Source: Nageia nagi (Eukaryota > Pinophyta). Taken from it: DNA of 64,000 nucleotides. Made by a program: the position numbers and the translations under genes. The notes under the pieces are model-generated. The model was not told the origin of the DNA. It ran no database searches and worked only from the letters and a program-made list of their open reading frames with translations. The stretch covers positions 36,952,001 to 37,016,000 of the forward strand of contig JBITNC010000002.1 of the NCBI GenBank assembly GCA_050084985.1. Direction: 5' to 3'. This document shows, piece after piece, positions 23,690 through 33,545 of this stretch. Every line of letters starts with the position of its first letter. The first letter of the stretch is position 1.

Positions 23690-24416
23690 TGACCCAAATT
23701 AGATCATGTATCAGGTTATCTTTTTAGAATAAATACTCATTTTAGAGGTATATGTACTTGGATATAGATCAAAGATAGAAATTTGGAGTTTTTTGGCATT
23801 CAATTTTAGGCCTCTAAAAACATGCAAATTGCTATTTTTAGGTTGTTAATGACATGCACCTTGATGAGTCAGTAGGGGCATTTGAAGAGATATTGGATTT
23901 TTAGGAGATAGAGTAGTTTAGGTTCCTTGGACAATATTTCAAAGTGTTTTGGATGCTTATTTAATGGCATATCTCATTCTTGATTCTTAATGAGAGAGGA
24001 TTATAGAGTTTTAGGATTTTATAATTGTAATAGTTTGAAGGAAGACCAAGAGTCATGCTAGAATTGTTGTAGTTTTGAGATTATTTCTTCTTGTTGTAGG
24101 ATATTACATTAATTGTAAGAGATTGTATTATCATTGTATTAATGGTATTTCTGTATGCATGTAATATTGTAATGTCCATAGATAATGAGAAGAGAAGGCT
24201 CCAATTCCATGTTGGATTAGCCCACATTAGGTGAACCAAGGTAAAATCATTATGTTAAAATCTTATTGTGTGTTTGACATTTCTAGTTTGTGATTCACAT
24301 TATGCAATTTTCAAATTTATATGCAATTTGTATGATCTCATAATGATTAACTATTTTCATTCAAATCTATAAGTGAGGATCCGAGTATGCTATAAGCATC
24401 TGATGATTATGAATCA
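23690..24416 (+). repeat. Gypsy 3' LTR
   Basis: Pairs with 18247-18970; both end ...TCA. The many differences between the two LTRs indicate an old insertion, though younger than the host Copia copy by nesting. Confidence 0.9.
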
Positions 24417-24695
24417 TAATTGGATATTTAAAACAACATCATTTAAATATTTAAATACTCAAGTTATATTATCATGAAAGAGGTAATTTAAAACTATAAG
24501 ATGTGACTTTGTTGTACAAACATTGACACAACTTTTCCAAATGAAACTAGTAGCAATAGTAGATGGAAAAAGATATTTTCTCATGGGAGTTTTGCAATAG
24601 GAATATAAATACTTCAAAAACTCTTCAAAAATGAATTTCCATATCATATTGTGATGTGATTACCATAGAAAAACTCTTCAAAGCATGAATCAAAA
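24417..24695. other. Gap between Gypsy and CACTA-like element
   Basis: AT-rich, with a patch of 'ATTTAAATATTTAAATA'. The minus ORF 24459-24647 has no recognisable content. Confidence 0.3.
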
Positions 24696-24732
24696 TACTA
24701 GTATAATTTTGGTAGATATATGACTATGTGAC
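24696..24732 (+). repeat. CACTA-like element, left terminal inverted repeat
   Basis: Begins TACTAGTATAAT, with T where the family has C. It lines up with the reverse complement of 30121-30157 and ends in the shared ATATATGACTA. Confidence 0.55.
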
Positions 24733-24880
24733 AAAAATTATTAGTCATGACTAAAAATTTTAGTTATGTGACTAAAACTATTAGTCATGTGACTAAAACT
24801 AATCAAATTATACTATTTTTTTGTAATTTAAAATTATAAATTACTAAAAATATGACTAATTTAGTCATCAAGTAAAATCA
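24725..24880. repeat. Left subterminal repeats of CACTA-like element
   Basis: Several copies of GTGACTAAAA / TTAGTCAT-type units occur on both strands (for example near 24735, 24752, 24775, 24790 and 24851). Such clustered short repeats next to the TIR are the binding sites for the regulatory protein (TNPA) in characterised En/Spm elements. That role here is inferred. Confidence 0.55.
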
Positions 24881-27800
24881 CAAGGTAAAATCATGTCATA
24901 ATCCCTTTTTGTGCTTTGCTCCTTCCACATCTTTTGATAGTAAAAGTTGAATTTATTGCTTTAAAATTTACTTAAAATAGCTTTAATTTCCAAGGTAATG
25001 CTTATAAGGTAGGAAATGAAGGAAAACATTTTTATGTAAATGTTTTGTGGCATTAACATGGTCTAAGGTCTTAAAAACTTAGTACCATTTGTATACTTGG
25101 CATCTAGAAGTCAAGGTGGATTAAGAAAAAATAAAATAAATTATAGGGGAGCCTTTTAATTTTAATTTTAAATTTAAAAATAAATAAATAAACCCTAAAC
25201 TATAGGGGAGTGCATTGTGTGTTTTAACCATGACAAAGGCATTGAATTTTAAACCTAAGGGAAATAAATTAAATATCTTAATTTTTCTCTAAGCATTGGG
25301 TATCTAGCTTGGAAAAGTGAAAACAAAATTAGGAAAACAAAAGCCTTCATGTTCATTGAAACCCTTATAATTTGGCTTGCAACATTTGGAATGTGGGAGA
25401 AGGAGAGATGATAGGAAAACCCTAGTCACCATGCTTGTAGAATCTAAACAAACTATTTTAGGCCACCATGGATGGGTTTGTGAGCATTTTTTTGAGCCTA
25501 CAAGCTAATTTATCCCACCCCATTCATTGTTTTAGCATTGCAAATCATGTTGGGGTGTAGAAAAACATGGTGAATCTATTATACCCACATTGTGGTAGCT
25601 TTTTGGTGCTATAAATCATGATTTTTGGGATGAGAGGGTATCTTAGTGCAAAGAGGGAAGGTTGAAAATGAAATATACCCATTGTGGGAGGTTTCTAGTG
25701 CTTCAATTTGATTCATGAAGATATAAAAACTTAAACCTTGAGTGTTATTATTTGATTATTACCTAAGTAGTATCATTTTGGCTACAAGGAGACTTAGGAA
25801 TCATCTTATGTAGGCCATCTCTACTTGGAATCGATTTTGGGTGAGTTTTCCTTCAATATTTTACTAATACTTTTGCATTTTTGAGAACAAATTCATATCT
25901 TGGTTCAAACTCATGATGGGTGCTTGTTTAGTTATTATAGTAAGAAAATAAACTTTTATTTTGGATTACATCTATGTTGGGTTTTCAATTCTTATCATTA
26001 TTATATTTTTTCCTTAAGCTTATGGGCACCAAATTGCCAGGAGAGTTTGTCTTACGTTGGTTTCTCATTGTTTAGGTTGAGTTTGAGGATTTAGAACCCT
26101 TTCCCTACAAAGTTTGTGAGGTTAAAATTGGGTCCATATGATTTTGGATAAGAGTTTCATCTAGCTAAGGATTGAGGTGAGTTTTTAGGTTTGGACCAAT
26201 TCTACCAATGATTGATCCTGGAAAGAAATAGCATAGAACAAGCATCATTAAAAAAATAATAAGAAACATTCATTTTTGTAATTTTTTCATTTTAAAAATG
26301 TGCTTAATTCTGAAACATAATTATGGAAAAACCCTATTTCCTGTATATTCAATAAGTTCTAGGAATGTGCTTGAATTTGTTAGGAATGAAACCATAGGTG
26401 ACCATGATCATAGTATAATTTGAAATTGTATCCATGATTAATAAATCCCCAACACCTTACTTTTCAAACACAAAAATCATAAATCAATTTGAAAACTAAT
26501 TGAAATATGTTTAAAATAAAGATAAAATGGATATGCATTTTATTTTAAAGATAAAATGGATATGTATGATTTTTAAATTGGTTCTACAATACTCATTTTA
26601 CATGGGTGGATGGATATACTTACTATTATTTTTTTGAATATTATTCATTCATTACATTTTTAGACACATGTTACATAAAAGAATCATACTTTACTGCATC
26701 ATATCTTCTCCAGCATGTCATTCCTGTTATTTCATTTTGGAAGTTAAATTCATTGCTCCTACTTGTATGCATACCTTTGCAAGGATACTAACTTGCATGT
26801 AGATGGTGTTCTAATTCTTTACATAAATTTATTATCATTCTTTGTTGAATATTAAACTCACAAAGATTGAAAAATCTCACACTCAATTGTATTTAATTTT
26901 TCAAAGATAGAACCCCAGTTGAATACTTCTAGCTTGGACCATTTTTGTCACTTGAAACTTTACCATTTAGTATACTTGCTATACAATCTTGCTTTAGAGA
27001 GGATTTTTAAACTTGATTTGAGTCCACTACTATAACTCACTTGTATGTTCATGGCTGCTATTCCAAATCAAAAATAGGAAATGGCATTTCTATTTGATTT
27101 ATAATATCACTCTATAAATCTATATGTTGTTATGTTTCATAAGCTAATTATGATAATGGTATTGGATTCAAGGGTATAATGATGTAAATGATTCTAGTGA
27201 ATATCAATGTGATCAACAGTTACTATTTACCATATGCTATTACTACTTCTTTTGGGGATGCTACAAAGAAGTATTAGCTATCCTTAATGCATTGTTAGTT
27301 TTTGGATATAGAAGATAGTTTGAATTGAGTTTTGAATGTTCAAGTGATGTATCATTTCATATTCTTGTTATGTATTTCATTTTGATATGTATTCCTTATT
27401 GATTCTTATATCCATAGGCTGAATATATTGTGGAGAGGTGTATCATATAACCCTTCCATGGTCATAATGAAGGCCCTTATATTTTATAAATTGTAAGTCA
27501 CTTATTTTACTAAGTTTCTAAACTATTTATGATGATGTTAGAGAGTTTATGTTGTATTGTTTGAAATCAATATATGGATAATGAAGTTACATATAAATGT
27601 ATTAATTAAAATTAATTAAATATTACTTTTAATTTATACATTTATCTACATGTGCTTGTAATGATCATGGTTAACAATGTGAACTTTCTGATTAATTTAT
27701 GTGGAAAGTATAACATATACTTGTATTGCATAGCCTAGTATAATAGTACAGTTGCAAAGTAAGAAATGATGATGTTAACAATGAATATTATATGTTTTAA

Positions 27801-28480
27801 TCCTTAGAAAAGGGATTAGATCCCTTTGTATAAATTATTTGGGGACAATATTTCCTAAGAGTGGAAACAATATATAGACATTTGTATTGTATTTCATTTT
27901 GAAGTGGACCTTACCATGATTTGAATTAGTTCATGTTTATTTCTTTTGGTTGTGAAAATTATGGCATTTGAAGTGAAATTGAATGAAATTGGTCTATTAT
28001 TGATTGTAAATTCATTAGAATTGAGGTAATAGAATATCTTGTGCTAAAGGTGACCTTTGCATATTGTTGACCAATAGTTGAATATGACCTCTATGTACTG
28101 TAGCCAATGATTTCTTTAGTATCTTGAACGTATGTTGGTAAAGTATTAAGCTCTTTTTAAAACAAAAATATCACAAAGGAGATTTAAAGGCCATTTTGTA
28201 ATCCAAAGTGAACTCAAGTTAGGATGAAAACTTAAGAAAACTATTGAGAGTGTAGAACATATTTTAAGGTGACACTTCTATGTACACTTGGGTAAACATA
28301 GTTGGAATCCTTCCTGTTTTAATATTGTACATCTTATTGTTGTTATATTTACTATTGTGGAATGATGAAAGCAAAGATTTTAGTTTTTGTATGTTCCTCA
28401 TGTGTTGATGAGGTAGTAAGAACCCTTATTGTGTTCTATTGTATACATGTTACTAGCATGAAATGATATAGAGATTGTTG
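24881..28480. other. Interior of CACTA-like element, no gene recognised
   Basis: Short ORFs (25900-26094, 26606-26791) have no family resemblance. The stretch is AT-rich, intron-like sequence without a readable transposase. Exons of a transposase could be hidden here but I cannot see them. Confidence 0.35.
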
Positions 28481-28491
28481 TTATTAAATGC

Positions 28492-29135
28492 AGATTAGAA
28501 CAATTTTATCCAAGCAACAAAAAATCAAAAATACCTTGATGCCAACAAAAATCATGCCAATATTGATAGTGATCATGAACTAGTGGACAAGAATGTACAA
28601 CCCAATAATAGTTGTGTTGAGGTAATATAGTAGTTTTTAAGGAATTATATTTTAGTTATGAAATGAGATAACAATTTTGTTTAAATATTTTCTAAGGAAT
28701 TATAATTTACTTATGAAATTGATAGACAATATTTTTTGATAAAGTTTAGACTAATCAAATGCATAACAATGATCTCATAATTTTATGTGTCTGGTATGCA
28801 TGCATGGTAATGATATTTATGTTTGTGTCCTTTCATAACTTATTGATATAATGTGTTTTTATTTTTTCTTTATGCAAAAATGTATTGATAAACTCAAAGA
28901 AGGGGATAAAGTTAAGGTATTGGATCCATTTGATGGTGATGTTGTGGGCATTGGATGAATTCACTCTATATCAATTGTACATGGAGTCAACTTGAAAGGA
29001 ACAAGAGATGCAAATGTAAACATTTTAAAGGTTACAAGTAATGCACCCCTTGCTTATGAGGAAAAAATAGATGGAGATCCTCGCATGAAAGAGAAAGAGG
29101 GATCCTTCATAAGATAGCCACTAAAATATTTGTAA
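28492..29135 (+). pseudogene. DUF8039-like exon remnant of CACTA-like element
   Basis: A possible exon (about 28496-28621, ending GAG|GTAATA) is followed by a longer one from 28881. The second reads 'CIDKLKEGDKVKVLDPFDG' and further on 'NILKVTSNAPLAYEE' and 'EKEGSFIR', then ends at TAA 29133-29135. The layout (basic start, 'VxGxG.I...' strand, 'VKV...APL.Y', 'GSFIxWP') resembles the DUF8039 domain found in plant En/Spm-associated proteins. Two in-frame stops, TGA at 28956 and TAG at 29115, occur; the second is where the family usually has Trp. The assignment is by eye only. Confidence 0.4.
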
Positions 29136-29558
29136 AAAATGATTGTGTAGTTGATCAACATGTTTATCATGTACTAGTTGTTAGACATCATGGCTCACTC
29201 CTTTATGTAGTATTTTATTTTTGTTGTTTAGGGATTTTATTTATAAAGGTGTTTTTGAAAGAGTTGGAAACTCTTATACAACTTTGAAATTTTTTATTAT
29301 ATTTACATATACACTCTTAGACATCTTATAATTTGATATGTATATTTCTATTAATATTTTTTAATTACATATTACCTTTATTTATCATGATGTTGAATCA
29401 ATCCTTTAATTTTAGCTTGTTGTATCTTGTTCGAATGTGTAATATTTTTATTTAATTTTATCTTTTTAGTTCAATTTTAATATTATGCTATTTTTGCATT
29501 ATTAAATTTATTTCATGACTTTATTTACTACCAACTACTGGTGATCAATAAATAAAAA

Positions 29559-30019
29559 TGACTAAATTTATGACTAATGCAATGACTACATATATGATGA
29601 ATGCAATGACTAAATATATGAATAAATATGCAATTAAATTAATGACTAAATATATGATTAAATTAATGACTAAATATACTACTAAATTCATGAATAAATA
29701 TATGACTAAATTAATGACTAAATATATGACTAAATATATGACTAAATCAATGATTAAATTAATGACTAAATCAATGACTAAATATATGATTAAATCAATG
29801 AATAAATATACTACTAAATTCATGACTAAATTAGTGACTAAATATATTACTAAATTCATGACTAAATATATGATTAAATTAATGAATAAATATACTACTA
29901 AATTCATGACTAAATTAGTGACTAAATATATTACTAAATTCATGACTAAATATATGATTAAATTAATGAATAAATATACTACTAAATTCATGACTAAATC
30001 AATGACCAAATAAATGACT
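29559..30019. repeat. Subterminal satellite: 12-bp ATGACTAAATnn array with 84-bp higher-order unit
   Basis: About 38 tandem copies of a 12-bp unit (ATGACTAAATAT and variants ending TA, CA or TC). In the right part an 84-bp higher-order unit (seven 12-mers) repeats: the landmark CATGACTAAATTAG/ATCA starts at 29821, 29905 and 29989. Because the unit is a multiple of three and lacks stops, both strands are open for 150-159 codons (29558-30013 plus, 29545-30024 minus). These readings are artefacts of the repeat, not genes. The core matches the subterminal motif at the element's left end. Confidence 0.9.
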
Positions 30020-30120
30020 AACATAGTTTACTCATAAATTTGATCATGAGATAAATGATCGATAATAAACTACTAATGGTCAAGTGATAAAACATAGTTA
30101 TTTATCTACAATTTTTAGTA

Positions 30121-30157
30121 GTTTATTTAGTCATATATTGCTACTTTTGTATTAGTG
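30121..30157 (+). repeat. CACTA-like element, right terminal inverted repeat
   Basis: Ends CTTTTGTATTAGTG, the inverted counterpart of 24696-24732. TAGTG is the canonical CACTA-superfamily right terminus. Confidence 0.6.
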
Positions 30158-30164
30158 TTAAAGG

Positions 30165-30535
30165 TTTTGTGAATTGATAAGATAAATGCCTCATTATAAT
30201 GCAATCTCATAAAATAAAATGATCACAGGATAGGCATAAGATTAATAGATTAAAAAGGGTCCATGACTATTTGCAAGAATTTCTCATCGAAGTATAGTTT
30301 TTTGGGTAGATTAGAACAAAATGGTCACATTAGAAAATCCAATGAATTGTTTTATTAAACATTTCATCAATATATATTCTCATGGGTTACATTGATCAAA
30401 GATTATGCCTCAATGTAATGGCCTATAAAATTTTGATAAAATGCCATTTTGAAAGCAATTCTATGAAACATAAATACTCTTAAGCAAATGTAGTTTTCAC
30501 ATGTGAAGCTAAATTATCATCTATTCACAACAAGA
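30165..30535 (+). pseudogene. PPR-like scrap inside the 19-kb block
   Basis: The DNA landmarks 'GAATTGATAAGATAAATGCCTCA', 'GCAATCTCATAAAATAAAATGATCACAGGATA' and 'CTCATGGGTTACATTGATCAAAG' match the recurring PPR module seen at 1370-1430. Translation is full of stops. It borders the right end of the CACTA-like element. Its presence within DNA that interrupts the Copia element means PPR-derived sequence was carried in or was captured by the interrupting block. Confidence 0.6.
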
Positions 30536-31074
30536 AACTCCATACTATTAGATTAAATTCATAGAAAGGAATTATTCTTCCTTATGTTCTTCTCCTTCCC
30601 AGTCCTTCTGCTAAGTAGACCACCTCCTCCATTAAATTTTCTTCCCCCTTTTATCCTCTCCCACTAGAAGATTTGGAAGACAACAAGGGAGGTTGAGGAT
30701 GGAATTTATTTCCAACTAAATAACCAAGTGCTCCTCCTTATAATTACATCTTATTGTATTATAGTATAAAACCAAATACAATACATTTTAAGAACTAATT
30801 AATTAATTATTAATATTATATTATAATATTATCAACAATAATATTATATTTTTTATTTATTTTAAAATTTTATATTTAAAATAATACATAAATTAATAAA
30901 TATTAATGATTCATTCATTGATATAAATAAAATAAAATAATATAGATAGTATATATAATACAAGACTTACTATTTACTTCTACTCAACATGAGTAAATAA
31001 TACTTTTTAGATATTTTATTTATTTTCAAACACTTAAAAATGAAAGTACCAAGAATAAAAAAATTTGGGCCATG
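30536..31074. other. AT-rich stretch at right end of the 19-kb block
   Basis: Pyrimidine-rich patch near 30570-30660, then very AT-rich sequence. No gene is seen. Confidence 0.35.
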
Positions 31075-31340
31075 AAAAGATTGATGAGAAACAAAATGAT
31101 GCTACAACTCTATTTTGTGACAACATGAATACAATACAACTTGCATACAATCCAATCCATTACAACATGTCCAAACACTTCGACATCAAGTACCACTTCA
31201 TTCAAGATATGGTAGAGAATAAGGTGTTGGAGTTGTAATACATTTATATTGAAGATAAGGTGGTTTATTTGTTCATTAAGAGAGTCTCCAAGACTTAGTT
31301 TCTAAAGTTGAGAGACTTCCTGGTATGTCCCCTCAGCATC
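31075..31340 (+). pseudogene. Copia RNase H, second half
   Basis: Starts with the duplicated AAAAGATT and then reads 'DATTLFCDNMNTIQLAYNP' (31093-31149), 'SKHFDIKYHFIQDMVENKVLEL' and 'VVYLFIKRVSK'. This is the standard end of Copia RNase H, including the conserved 'CDN' and 'HFDIxYHF' blocks. It continues directly from the residues that end at 11801, so the two belong to one element. Confidence 0.85.
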
Positions 31341-31350
31341 AAGGGGGAGA
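31341..31350 (+). promoter_or_regulatory. Copia polypurine tract
   Basis: AAGGGGGAGA stands directly before the 3' LTR, a typical plus-strand primer for Copia elements. Confidence 0.8.
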
Positions 31351-31351
31351 A

Positions 31352-31807
31352 TGTTGGATTTTTGAGCTCTAAAGCCATGGTACTCACAAGGAACAAGTAC
31401 AATAGTCTCATCCAATGGGGATACATCCAACCAATTTAAACCAACTAGTGAATCATCTAATTCAAACTAACTGATCTACAGATTAGCCAACCAATCTGCA
31501 ACACACTAGTTCTTACTGTACACAAGTAGAATGTGATAGATTTATGGTTTTCCTTTAGTTTTTCTTTATTTGGTATGTTATAGCTTAGGTTTATGGTTTG
31601 TTATAGATGGTATAACATGTAAAGATGTTAATAAACTATACATATGGATGTTCACATGGATTTGAGTATTTTTTGTAGTGATTTAGTTGATTTGTGATTT
31701 ACTTGTATGATAAAAGTCATGTTTGTAATATAGTTCCAAACTTGGGAGTATAAATCATTGTATTTAATTTATTTTAATAATCAATCAATGTTGATCATTC
31801 TCTAACA
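31352..31807 (+). repeat. Copia 3' LTR
   Basis: Starts TGTTGGATTTTTGA like the 5' LTR and ends TCTAACA. PPR-like sequence resumes immediately (GGGATATGCATAAAATAG). Confidence 0.85.
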
Positions 31808-32955
31808 TGGGATATGCATAAAATAGATAAGTTGAAATACCCCATGAATTATTTGACATAATACCTGATCAAGATGCAACCTCATGGATTGCAATAATCC
31901 TAGGATATGCACAAAATGAGTTTTTTGAAAAGGCTCTAGAGAATTTTAAGTAGATGCAATTGTTATATGTAAATCTAAATATTGTAACCTTTTTCAAGAT
32001 TTTTCTAACATGTGCCACCATGGGCACTCTAGAAGAAGGTATAAACATGTGTCAAAGAGTAGTTTAAAATGGTTTTGTATTGAATATTATGGTTGTGAAT
32101 GCCTTGATAGGCATGTATGCAAAATATGAAAAAATACACAAGGCCAAAGAATTGATTGATAAGATGCATGATGTAGATACAATTTTATGAAATACAATAA
32201 TTGGAGGATATACAATTCATGGTTACAACAAGGATGCCCTTAAAATATTTTATCTTCTGAACCAATCTTGACAATATAACCTTTGTATATGTATTCTACT
32301 TACATGAAGTCATGTAGATCTAGTAGAATGAGGCTTATAAATACTTTAATAACATGAGTGAATCTTATTTCATTATTTTTGGGATGAATAATTATACAAA
32401 CATTGTTGAGCTTCAAAAATTATTGCTAAAATACCCATAAACCCTAAATTGGATGTGTGGCTATATGTACTTGGTGCTTGTAAATCAAATTTTATGGTTC
32501 ATGAAGGATATATTGAGGGATCTTAATGAACTTCACTACCAAAATACCTATAAAATTTAAATTGGGTATGTGGATGCATGTACTTGTTGCTTGTAAAATT
32601 GAATGTTGTGGTTTGTGAAGACTATCTCGAGGAAGCTAAAAATTCAATTCCAAAATACCCATAAACCCTAAATTGGGTATGTGGATATATCTACTTGGTT
32701 CTTGTAAGTTGAATGTTATGGTTGTGAGTATTTTGATAGAAATCTATGAATAATATCAAATAATACACAAGATTGAAGAATTATTTGATAAGATGCATGA
32801 TACAAACCTATTTTCATAGTCTACAATGATTATAAGATACATATGAAATAGGTTTTGTAAAAAAATCCTATAGACCACATGAAAAATATGGAAGAATACA
32901 CAAGACCCTAGATTCATTTGATAAGATGCATTATGCAAATACAATTTCTTAAAAA
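31808..32955 (+). pseudogene. Decayed PPR-E gene 2, 3' part
   Basis: Continues the module cut off at 7384 with 'GATATGCATAAAATAGATAAG', then PPR blocks near 31950-32220 and 'MHDVDTI' near 32168. The terminal 'TFVYVFYLHEVM'-like block follows at 32280, then E-motif-like copies near 32430, 32545 and 32655 ('NPKLGMWI' type). It is co-linear with 1310-2470 of pseudogene 1. No long open frame remains; the minus ORF 32756-33037 is chance. Confidence 0.75.
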
Positions 32956-33545
32956 ATGAAAAAAATACAAGGCATGAACATATATGCAATGTGAAGTAGA
33001 ATACAAGGTCATAAAATAAGAAAAAACACATGGTCATAAATTAATGAATTACATCTTCTCACTTCGTCTCACCTTATCTCCTCTCATATTGCCTTGCAAA
33101 ATACCCCTTGCTATCCTCTAACCACTCAATTGGTAAACTAAAAAACTCAAATGAAATAAAAATTCCAAGTTCTTGCCTAGTTCTATGTGCATGCTTTTTT
33201 TAGTTTTTTTCATTAAAGCATGATTATAAGCTACCTCATTAAGTTTTTTAGTGATAATTTTTAGCCAATCGACAAAAATTATCACTAACACCCAAAATTG
33301 AGATGGTTAAAATTGCCTCAAATTGCTCGCCTCCAAAACCCAGTTTTGGTCTAGTGTTATCGCATCTTAGGCCTATCACCAAAATGACATGAAGGAATGA
33401 AATTACACTATATTCCATATTTATATCTCAAATATAATAAATAAATATTTAAATTGTGTTAATTACTTATTACCTAAAATATGATTTTTGATTAAATATG
33501 AAGTCAATTTGATTAATGATACTAAATGATAATAAATCCCTTTAA
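32956..33545 (+). repeat. PPR gene 2 3' flank, paralogous to 2480-3062
   Basis: Same landmarks in the same order as 2480-3062, including a shared AT-rich tail ending 'GATTAATGATACTAAATGATAATAAATCCC'-like text in two runs. No coding content. Confidence 0.6.

Larger units (their letters stand above)
18247..24416 (+). mobile_element. Complete but defective Ty3/Gypsy retrotransposon
   Basis: LTRs at 18247-18970 and 23690-24416 both begin TGA(T/C)CCAAATT and end in TCA. A perfect tRNA-iMet primer site follows the first, and a purine-rich tract precedes the second. Between them lie gag, protease, RT, RNase H, integrase and a C-terminal tail in the usual Gypsy order. The RT and integrase wording and the tail resemble the chromovirus branch, but I cannot place the clade firmly. 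The flanks TCATT (18242-18246) and TAATT (24417-24421) differ at one base and may be a worn target duplication. Stops and frameshifts in each domain make it non-autonomous. Confidence 0.85.
24696..30157 (+). mobile_element. CACTA-like (En/Spm-type) DNA transposon, degraded
   Basis: The left end TACTAGTATAATTTTGG...TAGATATATGACTA (24696-24727) and the reverse complement of the right end CACTAATACAAAAG...TAGCAATATATGACTA (30157 inward) match as imperfect terminal inverted repeats of about 32 bp starting C/T-ACTA. Both ends are followed by many copies of a TGACTAA-type subterminal motif, a CACTA hallmark. Near the right end a DUF8039-like ORF remnant is present; such domains occur in proteins of plant En/Spm-type elements. 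No TNP2 transposase is recognised inside, so it is non-autonomous or too decayed. The 3-bp flanks do not match. Confidence 0.55.
11802..31074. other. 19.3-kb block interrupting the Copia RNase H domain
   Basis: The octamer AAAAGATT stands at 11794-11801 and again at 31075-31082, exactly where the two halves of the Copia RNase H would meet, so it looks like a target-site duplication. No LTRs or terminal inverted repeats of a single element are visible at the block ends. The block may therefore be one large unrecognised element later filled by others, or a more complex rearrangement. Inside are a LINE (minus), a Gypsy element, a CACTA-like element and a PPR scrap. Confidence 0.55.
7385..31807 (+). 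mobile_element. Ty1/Copia element inserted in PPR gene 2, itself split by a 19-kb block
   Basis: The order is 5' LTR (7385-7840), primer site (7842), gag, protease, integrase, reverse transcriptase, then the first half of RNase H (to 11801). The second half of RNase H, a polypurine tract and the 3' LTR follow at 31075-31807. The two LTRs (both about 456 bp) align along their whole length with many substitutions, so the insertion is old. The PPR text on both sides joins up if the element is removed. No clean 5-bp target duplication is visible at the outer ends. Every coding domain carries stops or frameshifts and two catalytic sites are altered, so the element is dead. Confidence 0.8.

Noticed and set aside
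25900-26791. Aromatic/hydrophobic ORFs as a membrane protein gene
   Set aside because: The hydrophobicity follows from AT-rich codons (Phe, Tyr, Ile). No start context, homology or neighbouring exons.
29545-30024. Overlapping ORFs of 151 (plus) and 159 (minus) codons
   Set aside because: Both are direct products of the 12-bp repeat, whose unit is a multiple of three and lacks stops on either strand. The proteins would be simple (M-T-K-Y)n or (I-Y-L-V)n strings.
30121-30160. Matching 3-bp target duplication for the CACTA-like element
   Set aside because: The flanks AAA (24693-24695) and TTA (30158-30160) differ, so I do not claim a target duplication.
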